Source: an uncultured Gemmatimonadota bacterium
GTDB lineage: Bacteria; Gemmatimonadota; Gemmatimonadetes; Gemmatimonadales; Gemmatimonadaceae
Length of the DNA stretch: 38,415 nucleotides
Assembly (NCBI GenBank): GCA_903900795.1
Contig: CAIUOO010000545.1
Location: 1 to 38,415, forward strand
Direction: 5' to 3'
Part shown: positions 18,340-29,203 of the stretch, piece after piece
Position numbering within the stretch: the first letter of the stretch is position 1
Layout: every line of letters begins with the position of its first letter
Notes under the pieces: model-generated
Database searches by the model: none
The model's input: only the letters and a program-made list of their open reading frames with translations
What the model was told of the DNA's origin: nothing
Translations under genes and position numbers: made by a program

Positions 18340-19627
18340 GCGCGTTCGATTTACCTCGTGGCCGCGTTTTCGTGGCCCTCTCCTGCTGTGCGGACTCGTC
18401 CTCGCGGCCGTTACCGCTGCGGCGTGCACGGAGTCCCTCGATGGTGGCGCGACCTGCCCGTCGTTGTGTCCGTCGAAGGCGGAGTCCTTCCGCGACACCA
18501 TTGTCGATGCGGTCGTCCTCGACAGCTCACTCGGTGGATATCCGGCGCTCGGCCTGTCGCCATTCGTCTTGATCGCCAATCGCCCCGACACGGTCGTCAC
18601 CAGCGCCATCCTCCGGTTCGATGCGTTGCCGGCGGTGTTCAGTCCGAACAAGGGGGCCACGGTCGACTCCATCACGGCCGTCGACTCGGTGTACTTGCGA
18701 TTCCCGCTCGATAGCGCGGGCCGTCGCGGCAACACGCCCGTGACGCTCGAGGTGTACGACGTCGATACCACGGCGTCCGACTCGGTCGCCGCCGTCGTGC
18801 GGTCGCTCTTCCGGGCGGATCGCAGGATCGGTTCGTTGGTGGTCACGCCCTCCGCGATCGGTGACTCGCTCCGCATTCCGTTTTCCAAGACAGTGATGGC
18901 CGCCAAGATTGCCGCGAAGGGTCGACTGCGACTCGGCGTGCGTATCCGTGGTGGCTCCGGTCAGCTCCGCGCGGTGGCTTTCGTGTCCGGCGTCGGTGCG
19001 CCGACGGTCGTCTTCGATCCGAGTACCGACACCACCTACGCGCCGCAGCAGATTTCGCCCAGCACAATCGTGCCCAACTCGACGGCCGACGCCGAGCTGG
19101 CGTACGCGGTCTACATGTTGAGCGATCTCTCGTCGCCGCCGCCCGGAGCGAACACGTTGGTGGTAGGCGGGTTCCCCGCGTACCGCTCGTACCTGCGCTT
19201 CAGCGTGCCGTCGCGCATCACCGATTCCAGCACGATCGTGCGCGCCGAGGTGCTGCTCACCCAGCAGCTGTCGCGCTTCGGGAATGCGGCGGATTCGGTC
19301 GGTCTCTTCGCGCTGGTGCCGACCACGACCAATCTCGTCACCGACCTGCGTCGTATTCTCGATCTGGCCGCGGCCGGTTCGTTTGCCGGCGTCGACTCCA
19401 CGCTGCTGGTGCCGTCGTCGGCCGGCGTGCGGGCGGTCAATGTGCTGGCGCTCGCGCGCACCTGGCGTACGTTGCCCACGAACGTCCCGCGGGCGATCGC
19501 CTTCAAGATCGGTCTTGAGGGCGCGCAGCCCGCTGAGCTGCGCTTTTACTCCAGCGAAGCGCCGGTCAGTCTGCGCCCGCGTCTGCGAATCACTTATCTC
19601 CCGCGTTCGGAGTTTGTCCTCCCGTGA
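18332..19627 (+). CDS. Predicted lipoprotein of unknown function, beta-rich with possible internal duplication
   Basis: Lipobox-like AAVTAAACTES after a TM segment; start overlaps the cdd stop; two similar stretches, SAILRFDALPAVF…VDSVYLRFPL and SYLRFSVPSRI…IVRAEVLLTQ. Confidence 0.7.
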   Translation: MPERVRFTSWPRFRGPLLLCGLVLAAVTAAACTESLDGGATCPSLCPSKAESFRDTIVDAVVLDSSLGGYPALGLSPFVLIANRPDTVVTSAILRFDALPAVFSPNKGATVDSITAVDSVYLRFPLDSAGRRGNTPVTLEVYDVDTTASDSVAAVVRSLFRADRRIGSLVVTPSAIGDSLRIPFSKTVMAAKIAAKGRLRLGVRIRGGSGQLRAVAFVSGVGAPTVVFDPSTDTTYAPQQISPSTIVPNSTADAELAYAVYMLSDLSSPPPGANTLVVGGFPAYRSYLRFSVPSRITDSSTIVRAEVLLTQQLSRFGNAADSVGLFALVPTTTNLVTDLRRILDLAAAGSFAGVDSTLLVPSSAGVRAVNVLALARTWRTLPTNVPRAIAFKIGLEGAQPAELRFYSSEAPVSLRPRLRITYLPRSEFVLP

Positions 19628-20790
19628 TCCGCACTCGACTCCGATCCTTCGTTGCGCCTGCCTCGTGGGCACTGCTTGCCGCCATGCTGGTGTCGCCGTC
19701 GGCGAGCGCGCAGGGCTCCATCAGTATGCAGGGCTTCGGGTATCCCGTTGGCGGCGGCAGCGTGCGCACCAACGCGACCGGCGGCGCCTTCGCGGAGTTC
19801 GACGCGCTCACCCCGACTAATCCCGCCGCGCTCGGTGGCCTCGGCCGCACTGTCATCACCGCGCAGGTCGAACCCGAACTGCGCAAGCTCACATTGAATG
19901 GTGTGAGTGAGAAGAGCGCGCTGCAGCGCGTGCCGCTCCTCATGCTGATTTTCCCGGCGCGCTATGGCGTGGCCGTCGGCATCAGTGCCACGAGCTTTCT
20001 CGACCGCACCTTCGCCACCACCACGACCGGCAGTGCGGTGATCGATGGCAAGTCCGTGCCCACCAGCGATCAGACCGAGGTGCGCGGGGCCATCAACGAC
20101 CTCCGCGCCGGCGTCGGCTGGCAGATTTCGGCGCGCTTCCGCGTGGGTGTCGCCGGACATCTCTACACCGGTGAGAACAAGGCCACGCGCGAGCGCACGT
20201 TCGCCGATACGCTCGCCTTCGGCAGTGTGCTCGACTCCTCCCGCGTCACCTACTTCGGCACCGCGTTGTCGGTCGGTGGCGAAGCCACGCTGGGCAAGGG
20301 ATTCACGGCGCTCGCGTCCTATCGCCGCGGCAACGAACTCAACGCGCGCATTCGCGACACGATTGTGTCGAAGGCCGGCGTGCCCACGCGCACCGGCGTC
20401 GCGCTGCGCTATAACGGCATCGTCGGCTCGGTGTTTGCGGTCGGTATGGAGCAGATCGCGTGGTCCGAGATGACCGCTCTCGGCTCGTCGTCGACCTCCG
20501 CCACCGATGCCACGAACTGGCACGCCGGTGCCGAAGTGGCCGGTCCCAAGCTCCGCGGCCTACCGCTGCTCGTGCGCGCCGGGTACGCCCGCAATGAGCT
20601 GCCGTTCGGCGTTCTGGGGCAGATCGCCAAGGAGAACCGTCTCACCGCAGGACTCGGTGTCCCGGTGGCTGGCGAAGACGCGACGCTCGACCTCTCGGTG
20701 CAGCGCGCGAACCGCTCGTTGTCCGGCAGCGGCGTCAAGGAATCCGCGTGGCTGCTTGGCATCGGCATCCAGATCCGTCCGCGGAACTGA
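19624..20790 (+). CDS. Predicted outer-membrane beta-barrel protein (FadL/PorV-like appearance)
   Basis: Signal peptide (LLAAMLVSPSASAQ), GFGYPVGGGSVRTNATGGAF…TPTNPAALGGL, alternating strand pattern, aromatic/charged C-terminus; GTGA-type overlap with the lipoprotein. Confidence 0.65.
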   Translation: MIRTRLRSFVAPASWALLAAMLVSPSASAQGSISMQGFGYPVGGGSVRTNATGGAFAEFDALTPTNPAALGGLGRTVITAQVEPELRKLTLNGVSEKSALQRVPLLMLIFPARYGVAVGISATSFLDRTFATTTTGSAVIDGKSVPTSDQTEVRGAINDLRAGVGWQISARFRVGVAGHLYTGENKATRERTFADTLAFGSVLDSSRVTYFGTALSVGGEATLGKGFTALASYRRGNELNARIRDTIVSKAGVPTRTGVALRYNGIVGSVFAVGMEQIAWSEMTALGSSSTSATDATNWHAGAEVAGPKLRGLPLLVRAGYARNELPFGVLGQIAKENRLTAGLGVPVAGEDATLDLSVQRANRSLSGSGVKESAWLLGIGIQIRPRN

Positions 20791-20792
20791 CC

Positions 20793-22190
20793 ATGAGTGA
20801 CACGCCCGTAGGCGGGGCCTCGGTGATCGCCGGCGCCGCGACCGGCGCTCCGCGCCCGACCGTGTACATCGAAACGTACGGCTGCCAGATGAACGTGGCC
20901 GATTCGGAACTCATGTACGGCAAGCTCATCGCCAGCGGCTATGACGCGGTCGATGTGCCCGACGGCGCCGACGTCATCCTCGTGAATACTTGTGCGATTC
21001 GCGAGAACGCCGAGACGCGCGTGATCGGTCGGCTCGGTGAGCTCAAGAAGTTCATGCGTGCCGGCAGTGTCATGGGCGTCACCGGCTGTATGGCGCAGCG
21101 CCTCGGTCCCCGTGTCCTCGAGCAGGCGCGGCATGTCTCGATCGTCGTCGGTCCCGACGGGTATCGCGCGTTGCCCGAGCTGCTCGACGGCGCGCGGCGT
21201 GGTGAAAAGTTCACCGCCACCGATTTCGACCTCGAAGAACACTACGAGGACGTCGTCGCGCGTCGATTCGAAGGCGTGAAGGCGTGGATCCCGGTGCAAC
21301 GTGGCTGCGACTATCGCTGCACGTACTGCATTGTGCCGACCACGCGCGGCCCCGAACGGAGCCGCAAGCTTCACGAGGTTGTGCGTGAAGTAAACGAGGT
21401 CGTGAATCAGGGGCTCACCGAAGTGGTGCTGCTCGGGCAGACGGTCAATTCGTACAACGATGGCACGCATGATTTCGCCGACCTGCTGCGTGCCGTCGGT
21501 GCGGTCGATGGCATCCGTCGTGTGCGCTATACGAGCCCGCATCCCAACGACTTCTCCGATCGCGTGATCGCCGCCATGGCGGAAGTGCCCACCGTCTGTG
21601 AGCACATCCACCTACCCATGCAGAGCGGCTCCACGTCGATGCTCAAAAAAATGCTGCGCCGCTACTCGCGCGAGGACTATCTCGCCTGCGTGGAACGGAT
21701 GCGCGCGGCGATTCCGGGCCTGGCGCTGACCACCGATATCATCGTCGGCTTTCCCAGTGAGACCGACGAAGAATTCGCCGACACGCTGTCGCTGTGCCAG
21801 GAAGTCCGCTTCGATGACGCGTTCATGTTCAAGTTCTCGCCGCGCGAAGGAACGCCGGCCACGCGTATGCCCGCCGAGTGGACGATCCCGGACGCGCTCG
21901 TGGCGACCCGCTTCGAGCTGCTGCTGAAAACGGTGCGCGGCATTTCGCGCGAGAACAACATGCGCCGGCTCGGCGACACAACCGAAGTGCTGATCGAGAA
22001 GGTCGCCCGCGACGGCGCACTGCTGCAGGCGCGCTCGCGCGACTTCAAGACCATTATGGTGCCCGCCGATGCCGGATCGATCGGCGATTATCTCACGGTG
22101 AAGCTGAGTGGCACGACCGGGGCCACCTTCATGGGCACGCCTGTCGTGGCGCAGTCGGAGCGCAAAGCGCTGCCGATGATGGCCGGGTAA
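20793..22190 (+). CDS. miaB: tRNA-2-methylthio-N6-dimethylallyladenosine synthase
   Basis: ETYGCQMNVADSE, radical-SAM motif RGCDYRCTYCIVPTTRGPERSR, HLPMQSGS, C-terminal TRAM domain. Confidence 0.96.
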   Translation: MSDTPVGGASVIAGAATGAPRPTVYIETYGCQMNVADSELMYGKLIASGYDAVDVPDGADVILVNTCAIRENAETRVIGRLGELKKFMRAGSVMGVTGCMAQRLGPRVLEQARHVSIVVGPDGYRALPELLDGARRGEKFTATDFDLEEHYEDVVARRFEGVKAWIPVQRGCDYRCTYCIVPTTRGPERSRKLHEVVREVNEVVNQGLTEVVLLGQTVNSYNDGTHDFADLLRAVGAVDGIRRVRYTSPHPNDFSDRVIAAMAEVPTVCEHIHLPMQSGSTSMLKKMLRRYSREDYLACVERMRAAIPGLALTTDIIVGFPSETDEEFADTLSLCQEVRFDDAFMFKFSPREGTPATRMPAEWTIPDALVATRFELLLKTVRGISRENNMRRLGDTTEVLIEKVARDGALLQARSRDFKTIMVPADAGSIGDYLTVKLSGTTGATFMGTPVVAQSERKALPMMAG

Positions 22191-22286
22191 CGGCGCGCTC
22201 GCTCGCGGGCTCTGTCTGGCGTTCCTGTGCGCCTGCGCGTGTAGTTTCGATGCGGCATCACCAACGGGAGTCCGACACCGTGTGTG

Positions 22287-24758
22287 ATGCCGCTGCTCAT
22301 TCATGCCACTGGTTGGTGGGTCCTCGGATTGTTCGCCGGCGCCCTGCTTGGCGAACCGACGACGCGTCCGGCGTGGCTCGCGTGGGTCGTGTCGGCGCCG
22401 ACTGTCGCGGGCGTGGTGCTGCTCGCGGGCATCGTGTCGCTATGGGCATGGCGCACACGGCGTCGGCGTTCGTTCACGGGCGTCTCGTTTGCGGGCATCG
22501 GTCTCGCCGGCGTGCTGGCCAGCGTGTCCGCGGCCAGCGACGCACGCCTCTGTCGCTCAGCGGCGGTCGAGCGGATGGCTCGCGGCGAATGGGTGTCACT
22601 GCGGTTCGACGGCGCCATCACGGAGCGCGCAGACCGTCCCCGTCCTCGGCGCCGGCGCGTCGCCGACGACGCGGGAACCGCGCAGGCGCCCGAGCAGGCC
22701 TCCGGCATGCGCGGACGAGGCACCGTGCGATTCGAGCTGGCAGCGCGCCGCTGCGCCGTCGCAGCATCGGTGCGGCTGCCGGCCACACTGCGCGCCGGCG
22801 ACATCGCCGCTGTGCACGGCCCCGCCATGGCGACCGATCGTGGCGTCCGGATCGCGGTCGACTCGGTCCACGCGCCGACCGGGCGTGACTGGCTGCGGGC
22901 GGCCCGCGGACGCGCCGGCGATACCATCGATCGGCTGTTCGGCGAGCGGGCGCCGCTCGTGCGCGCGCTGGTGATCGCCGATCAGGACGGCATCGCGACC
23001 GTGGTGCGCGACCGGTTTGCCGACGCGGGGCTGGTGCACCTGCTGTCGGTCTCGGGCATGCATGTGGCGATCATCGCCTCGGCGTTGCTCACGATGACCG
23101 CCGCGATGCGCGTCCCGGCGACGGTCGGCGCGGCGACCTCGTTCGCCCTTATTCTCGCCTACGTCGCGATGCTGGGGGCGCCGGCGCCCGCGGTGCGCAG
23201 CGCCGTTATGCTGCTCACGGTGATGCTCTCGACCATGTGCCAGCGTCCGCTACACGAATGGACTGCGCTGGCGCTGGGCGCCGTGATCCCCACCGTGCAG
23301 CCGCTGGTCGTTCTCGACCTTGGCTGGCAGCTCAGCGTGAGCGGCATGGCGGCGCTGGTGGCTGCCAGAGCCATTCTGCGCCGCTGGCAGCCCTACGCCC
23401 TGTCGCTGCCCAGACCGTCGCGCGGCGGCCCTTTGGGGGCCTGTGCCGAGGCGCTCCGTCAGACCCAACGCTGGCTTGTCACCCGGCGCGGCCTGTCACG
23501 TTGGCTCGTGCGGGAAACGATCACCGGCGTTGTCGCCACCATCGTCACCGCCCCACTCATTTCGTGGACCTTCGGCCGCGTCAGCGTGCTCGCGCCGGCT
23601 ACGAACATTCTGGCCGGGCCCATTGTCGCGTTTCTGCAGCCCGCGCTGTTTCTGGCGCTGCTGGCCAGTCCGCTCGATCCGATCGCCCAGGTCATCGCCG
23701 ACGCCAGCGCGCTCCCCATCGCGCTCCTCGATCACATCGCTGCTGCGGCCGCCGCGCTCCCGTTTGCCGTCGTGCATGTCGCTCCCACGTTGCCGGCTGC
23801 GATCGGCGCGGGACTCGCCTCGGTGGCGGTGGTGCGAGCCACGGCTGCCCGCCGTACGGGCCCCTGGCTGCGAATGGCCGCCGTGGCGCTGGTCGTGGCG
23901 GTCTGGTGGCCTACGGTGCGCAGGGGACCGGGGGTGCTCGAAGTGCACATGATCGATGTCGGACAGGGTGACGCCTTCGCGCTCCGGACGCCGCGGGGCC
24001 GATGGGTGCTCATCGATGCGGGCCCCTCGTGGGATGGTGGCGACGCCGGTCGCCGCGCGGTCGTTCCGTACGTCCAGCGCCGTGGGGGGGCGGTGGCGCT
24101 GATGATCCTGTCGCACGCCCATGAGGATCATGTGGGTGGGGCCGCGAGCGTGATTGCCGCGCTCATGCCAACGCAATGGTGGGAACCGGCCTTCGTGACG
24201 TCGAGTTCGGGGTATCGCCGCGCGCTGATGGCGCTGCGTGCAGGCGGCCAGCTCTGGCGCCGTGTGCATCCCGGACAACGTTGGGAACTCGACGGCGTGT
24301 TGATCGACGTGCTGGCCCCCGATTCCAGCTGGACGGCGGCGCAGCACGACGCCAACGAGACCTCCGTCGTCGTCCGCGTTGGGTACGGCCGTCGTCGCTT
24401 CCTGTTCATGGGGGACGCCGAAGGCGACGAGGAAGCCTGGCTGTTGTCGCGCCTTCCCGCCGAGGCCCTGCAGGCCGACGTGTTGAAGGTGGGGCATCAC
24501 GGTAGCCGCACCAGCTCAGGAGCGGCGTTTGTGCGCGCCGTCAATCCGCTGCTGGGGCTGGTGTCGGTGGGCGCCGGGAACCGCTACCGGCACCCGTCGC
24601 CTGAGGTGCTTGAACGATTCGCCGATCGGCAGGTGCCGCTGCTTCGCTCGGACCTCGAGGGCTCGGTCGTACTGTCCACGAACGGCCACTGGCTCGAGGC
24701 CGTCGCCCATGGCGACCGGTGGCGTCTCCCCGACCGCTCGACCATTGGGCGTCCCTAG
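22287..24758 (+). CDS. comEC: DNA internalization competence protein ComEC/Rec2
   Basis: Multiple TM segments, LVHLLSVSGMHVAI, C-terminal metallo-beta-lactamase domain (HMIDVGQGDAF, SHAHEDHVGG, LKVGHHGSRTSS). Confidence 0.93.
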   Translation: MPLLIHATGWWVLGLFAGALLGEPTTRPAWLAWVVSAPTVAGVVLLAGIVSLWAWRTRRRRSFTGVSFAGIGLAGVLASVSAASDARLCRSAAVERMARGEWVSLRFDGAITERADRPRPRRRRVADDAGTAQAPEQASGMRGRGTVRFELAARRCAVAASVRLPATLRAGDIAAVHGPAMATDRGVRIAVDSVHAPTGRDWLRAARGRAGDTIDRLFGERAPLVRALVIADQDGIATVVRDRFADAGLVHLLSVSGMHVAIIASALLTMTAAMRVPATVGAATSFALILAYVAMLGAPAPAVRSAVMLLTVMLSTMCQRPLHEWTALALGAVIPTVQPLVVLDLGWQLSVSGMAALVAARAILRRWQPYALSLPRPSRGGPLGACAEALRQTQRWLVTRRGLSRWLVRETITGVVATIVTAPLISWTFGRVSVLAPATNILAGPIVAFLQPALFLALLASPLDPIAQVIADASALPIALLDHIAAAAAALPFAVVHVAPTLPAAIGAGLASVAVVRATAARRTGPWLRMAAVALVVAVWWPTVRRGPGVLEVHMIDVGQGDAFALRTPRGRWVLIDAGPSWDGGDAGRRAVVPYVQRRGGAVALMILSHAHEDHVGGAASVIAALMPTQWWEPAFVTSSSGYRRALMALRAGGQLWRRVHPGQRWELDGVLIDVLAPDSSWTAAQHDANETSVVVRVGYGRRRFLFMGDAEGDEEAWLLSRLPAEALQADVLKVGHHGSRTSSGAAFVRAVNPLLGLVSVGAGNRYRHPSPEVLERFADRQVPLLRSDLEGSVVLSTNGHWLEAVAHGDRWRLPDRSTIGRP

Positions 24759-24980
24759 CGCGGCTCTTGCCTGAGGTTGCCCACGCAGGCGAGTTTGCAT
24801 GGTGCGCGACCGGGGGTCCGGAATCGCGGCACGCCGCGACACCTCGTCTTCGCGTACGCCTGACGTTTCGCGGTGCGTGCGTCAATCGTCTTTACTGCGC
24901 CTCGCTCCATTCCTTCCCGGATACGGGCGAACCTCTGCTGCTGCGCTCCTGCGCGCCCGTCTCTCCCCAGGAGTAGAACC

Positions 24981-26072
24981 GTGGTCAGGCATACTGCGAC
25001 CTCCGTCGTCACGATCGAACGTTTCATCATCGAGCAGGAGCGCATGTTTCCCGAGGCGACCGGCGAATTGTCCGGCATCCTCTATGACATGGCCCTCGCC
25101 GGCAAAATGATTGCGAACAAGGTGCGAAGCGCCGGACTCGCGGACATTCTTGGCGCCACCAGCGATGTGAACGTGCAGGGTGAGGTGCAGCAGAAGCTCG
25201 ACGTGATTTCGAACGAGATCATCGTCAAGGCCTTTGATCACGGGGGCCGGTTGTGTGCGATGGCCTCCGAAGAGGAGCCGGACATCATCCACATCCCGGA
25301 AGGCTTCCGCGCCGGCAAGTATGTGTTGCTGTTCGATCCCCTCGACGGGTCGTCCAACATCGACGTCAACGTGCCCGTCGGCACGATCTTCTCGGTATAC
25401 CAGAAGATCACCCGCGGCGCGCGTGGGGAGATGGAAGACATGCTGCAGCCTGGTCGCCGTCAGGTGGCCGCGGGCTACGTGATCTACGGATCGAGCACGA
25501 TGCTGGTGTACACCACGGGGCAGGGGGCGCACGGATTCACCCTCGATCCCTCGATCGGCGAGTTCCTGCTGTCGCATCCGAACATCCAGATCCCCAAACG
25601 CGCACGCTATCTGTCGGTGAATGACGCGTACGAGCAGGATTGGCCGGAGCCCACACGTGCCCTCATGCGTCGCTATCGCGGGTTGGACGGTCAGCGGTCG
25701 CCGCTGAACGTGCGCTACGTGGGATCGCTCGTGGCCGACTTCCATCGCAACCTGCTGGGCGGCGGCGTGTTCTGCTATCCGGCCAACGAGAAGGCGCCGA
25801 AGGGGAAGCTGCGTCTGCTGTACGAGGCGAATCCGTTGGCCTTCATCGCCGAGCAGGCGGGCGGTATGGCCACGAACGGGTACGGCCGCATTCTCGATGT
25901 GCAGCCCACTGAGCTGCATGAGCGGACCCCGCTGTACCTCGGGAGCAAGGCGGAAGTGGAAACCGTGGCCGAGTTCCCGCTGCCGCAGTACGTCGCGCCG
26001 GGAATTCCCGAACGGCGTGGCACGCGACCCGCAACACCGGCTCCGACATCGGCTCCGACACCGGCGTCCTGA
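24981..26072 (+). CDS. fbp: Fructose-1,6-bisphosphatase, class I
   Basis: [77 protein letters not shown]. The ORF begins at 24873, but GTG 24981 behind CCAGGAG is preferred. Confidence 0.95.
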   Translation: MVRHTATSVVTIERFIIEQERMFPEATGELSGILYDMALAGKMIANKVRSAGLADILGATSDVNVQGEVQQKLDVISNEIIVKAFDHGGRLCAMASEEEPDIIHIPEGFRAGKYVLLFDPLDGSSNIDVNVPVGTIFSVYQKITRGARGEMEDMLQPGRRQVAAGYVIYGSSTMLVYTTGQGAHGFTLDPSIGEFLLSHPNIQIPKRARYLSVNDAYEQDWPEPTRALMRRYRGLDGQRSPLNVRYVGSLVADFHRNLLGGGVFCYPANEKAPKGKLRLLYEANPLAFIAEQAGGMATNGYGRILDVQPTELHERTPLYLGSKAEVETVAEFPLPQYVAPGIPERRGTRPATPAPTSAPTPAS

Positions 26073-26088
26073 TCGCTACATTGGAGGG

Positions 26089-27684
<1,596 letters not shown>

Positions 27685-27687
27685 AAT

Positions 27688-27822
27688 CGAAAAGCAACAG
27701 CCAGAATACGGATGACACCGACCACACAGCACCAACACGGATAAGCATAAAAATCGCTGTTTGCTTATCCGTGTTGTTGTCCGCGTAATCGGTGCAATCC
27801 GTGTTCTGGCTGTTGCTTTTCG
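27688..27822. repeat. Large imperfect inverted repeat, arms about 60 bp, after the mutase gene
   Basis: Left arm CGAAAAGCAACAGCCAGAATACGGATGACACCGACC…CAACACGGATAAGCA and right arm TGCTTATCCGTGTTG…ATCGGTGCAATCCGTGTTCTGGCTGTTGCTTTTCG are near reverse complements. Confidence 0.85.
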
Positions 27823-27869
27823 CTGTTGCTTTTCGCTGTTGCTTTTCGCTGTTGCTTTTCGCTGTTGCT
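27809..27869 (+). repeat. 13-bp tandem repeat, 4 full copies plus 9 bp
   Basis: GCTGTTGCTTTTC x4 (27809-27860) then GCTGTTGCT; first copy is the end of the right arm of the inverted repeat. Confidence 0.95.
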
Positions 27870-28069
27870 GTCGCCGGTTCTGTATTCGTGACCGCGTAAT
27901 CACCGTCGCCTCCGGCTCGAGCGTGATCGTGACGAACCACCGGGAGCGCGTTACGTTCATACGGATGACTCCAATGAGATGGACCTTCTGAGCCCCGCGA
28001 CCATGCCTCTCGTTTCGAGCCCCCGCAGCACACCGTGTGCCTGGGCCGCGCTCGCCTACTGGCGTGCGC

Positions 28070-29203
28070 ATGGCTGATACGCCGCGGCCGCTGCCGGTGG
28101 TGCGCGCCATGATCGACGCGCTCGATCGGGACCTGTTGCAGATCATGGCGAAGCGCATGGCGCTCGTGGCTGAGGTCGCCGCCTACAAACGTCAGCATGG
28201 GCTCAAAATTCGCGATGCGGGTCGCGAGCGCGAACTGCTGCGTGACCGGCATGAGCGCGCCAGGGAACTTGGCCTGCCCAGCGAGGAGATCGAGTCGATC
28301 TTCCGGCTGCTCATGCGGTCGAGCCGCGATCACCAGGCCGCGCTCCGGGCCGAAGTCCCGATGGACGCCGCCTCCTATACCATCGCCATCATCGGCGGTC
28401 ACGGCCGCATCGGCCGCGTCATGGCGCGGCTCTTCGGCGACTTGGGCCATCGGCTGCTGCTCGTCGACACCGACACCGCGCTGCGCGCCGAGGAAGCCGC
28501 CGCCGTGGCCGATGTCACGATCGTGAGTGTACCGATCGACGCCACCGATGCCGTCATTCGTGCCGTCGGCCCGCACGTGCGCGCCGACGCGCTGCTCATG
28601 GACGTCACCAGCGTGAAGGAAGCGCCCATGCAGGCCATGCTCGAGGCCACCACCGCCAGCGTGGTCGGCACCCACCCGATGTTCGGCCCCAGCGTGCATA
28701 CGCTGCAAGGCCAGCGCATGGTGATCTGTCGTGGTCGCGGTGATGCCTGGGGAGATTGGGTCGCGCAGTCGCTCGCCGCCCGTGGTCTCATGATCACCGA
28801 AACCACGGCAACGCAGCACGATCGGGCCATGTCGGTGGTGCAGGTGCTCACGCATTTTCAGACGCAGGTGCAGGGACTCACGCTCAGCCGCCTCGGGTTA
28901 CCCTTGGCGGAGACGCTGCCGTTCACGTCACCGGCTTACCTGCTGGAGCTGTACGTCGCGGCCCGCCATTTCGCGCAGGATCCGGCCTTGTACGGCTCTA
29001 TCGAGATGCGAAATCCACGCACCGCCGACATCACGTCGGCCTTCGGGCAGTCGGTGCACGACGTCGCTGACATCCTCGCGCGCGGCGATCAGGCGGCGTT
29101 CGCGCGGCTCTTTGCCGACGTGCGTGAGTTCTTCGGCGACTTCACCGCCGAGGCACTCGAGCAGTCCAGCTTTCTCATCGATCGCATCGTGGAGCGCGCC
29201 TGA
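28070..29203 (+). CDS. tyrA: Fused chorismate mutase / prephenate dehydrogenase (T-protein type)
   Basis: N-terminal AroQ-like helices (MIDALDRDLLQIMAKRMALVAEVAAYKRQHGL), Rossmann domain (IAIIGGHGRIGRVMARLF), GTHPMFGPS, SPAYLLELYVAARHFAQDPALYGSIEMRN. Confidence 0.9.
   Translation: MADTPRPLPVVRAMIDALDRDLLQIMAKRMALVAEVAAYKRQHGLKIRDAGRERELLRDRHERARELGLPSEEIESIFRLLMRSSRDHQAALRAEVPMDAASYTIAIIGGHGRIGRVMARLFGDLGHRLLLVDTDTALRAEEAAAVADVTIVSVPIDATDAVIRAVGPHVRADALLMDVTSVKEAPMQAMLEATTASVVGTHPMFGPSVHTLQGQRMVICRGRGDAWGDWVAQSLAARGLMITETTATQHDRAMSVVQVLTHFQTQVQGLTLSRLGLPLAETLPFTSPAYLLELYVAARHFAQDPALYGSIEMRNPRTADITSAFGQSVHDVADILARGDQAAFARLFADVREFFGDFTAEALEQSSFLIDRIVERA

Noticed and set aside
21643-21650. A-run in miaB as a programmed frameshift site
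   Set aside because: The MiaB frame continues normally through it and the overlapping frame has no coherent product.
27809-27869. Possible CRISPR-like array
   Set aside because: Units are directly adjacent 13-mers with no spacers; it is a simple tandem repeat.
27761-27991. 76-aa + strand ORF across the repeat
   Set aside because: Starts with TTG inside the hairpin and is dominated by repeat translation; only its last codons (MTPMRWTF) are considered as a separate mini-ORF.
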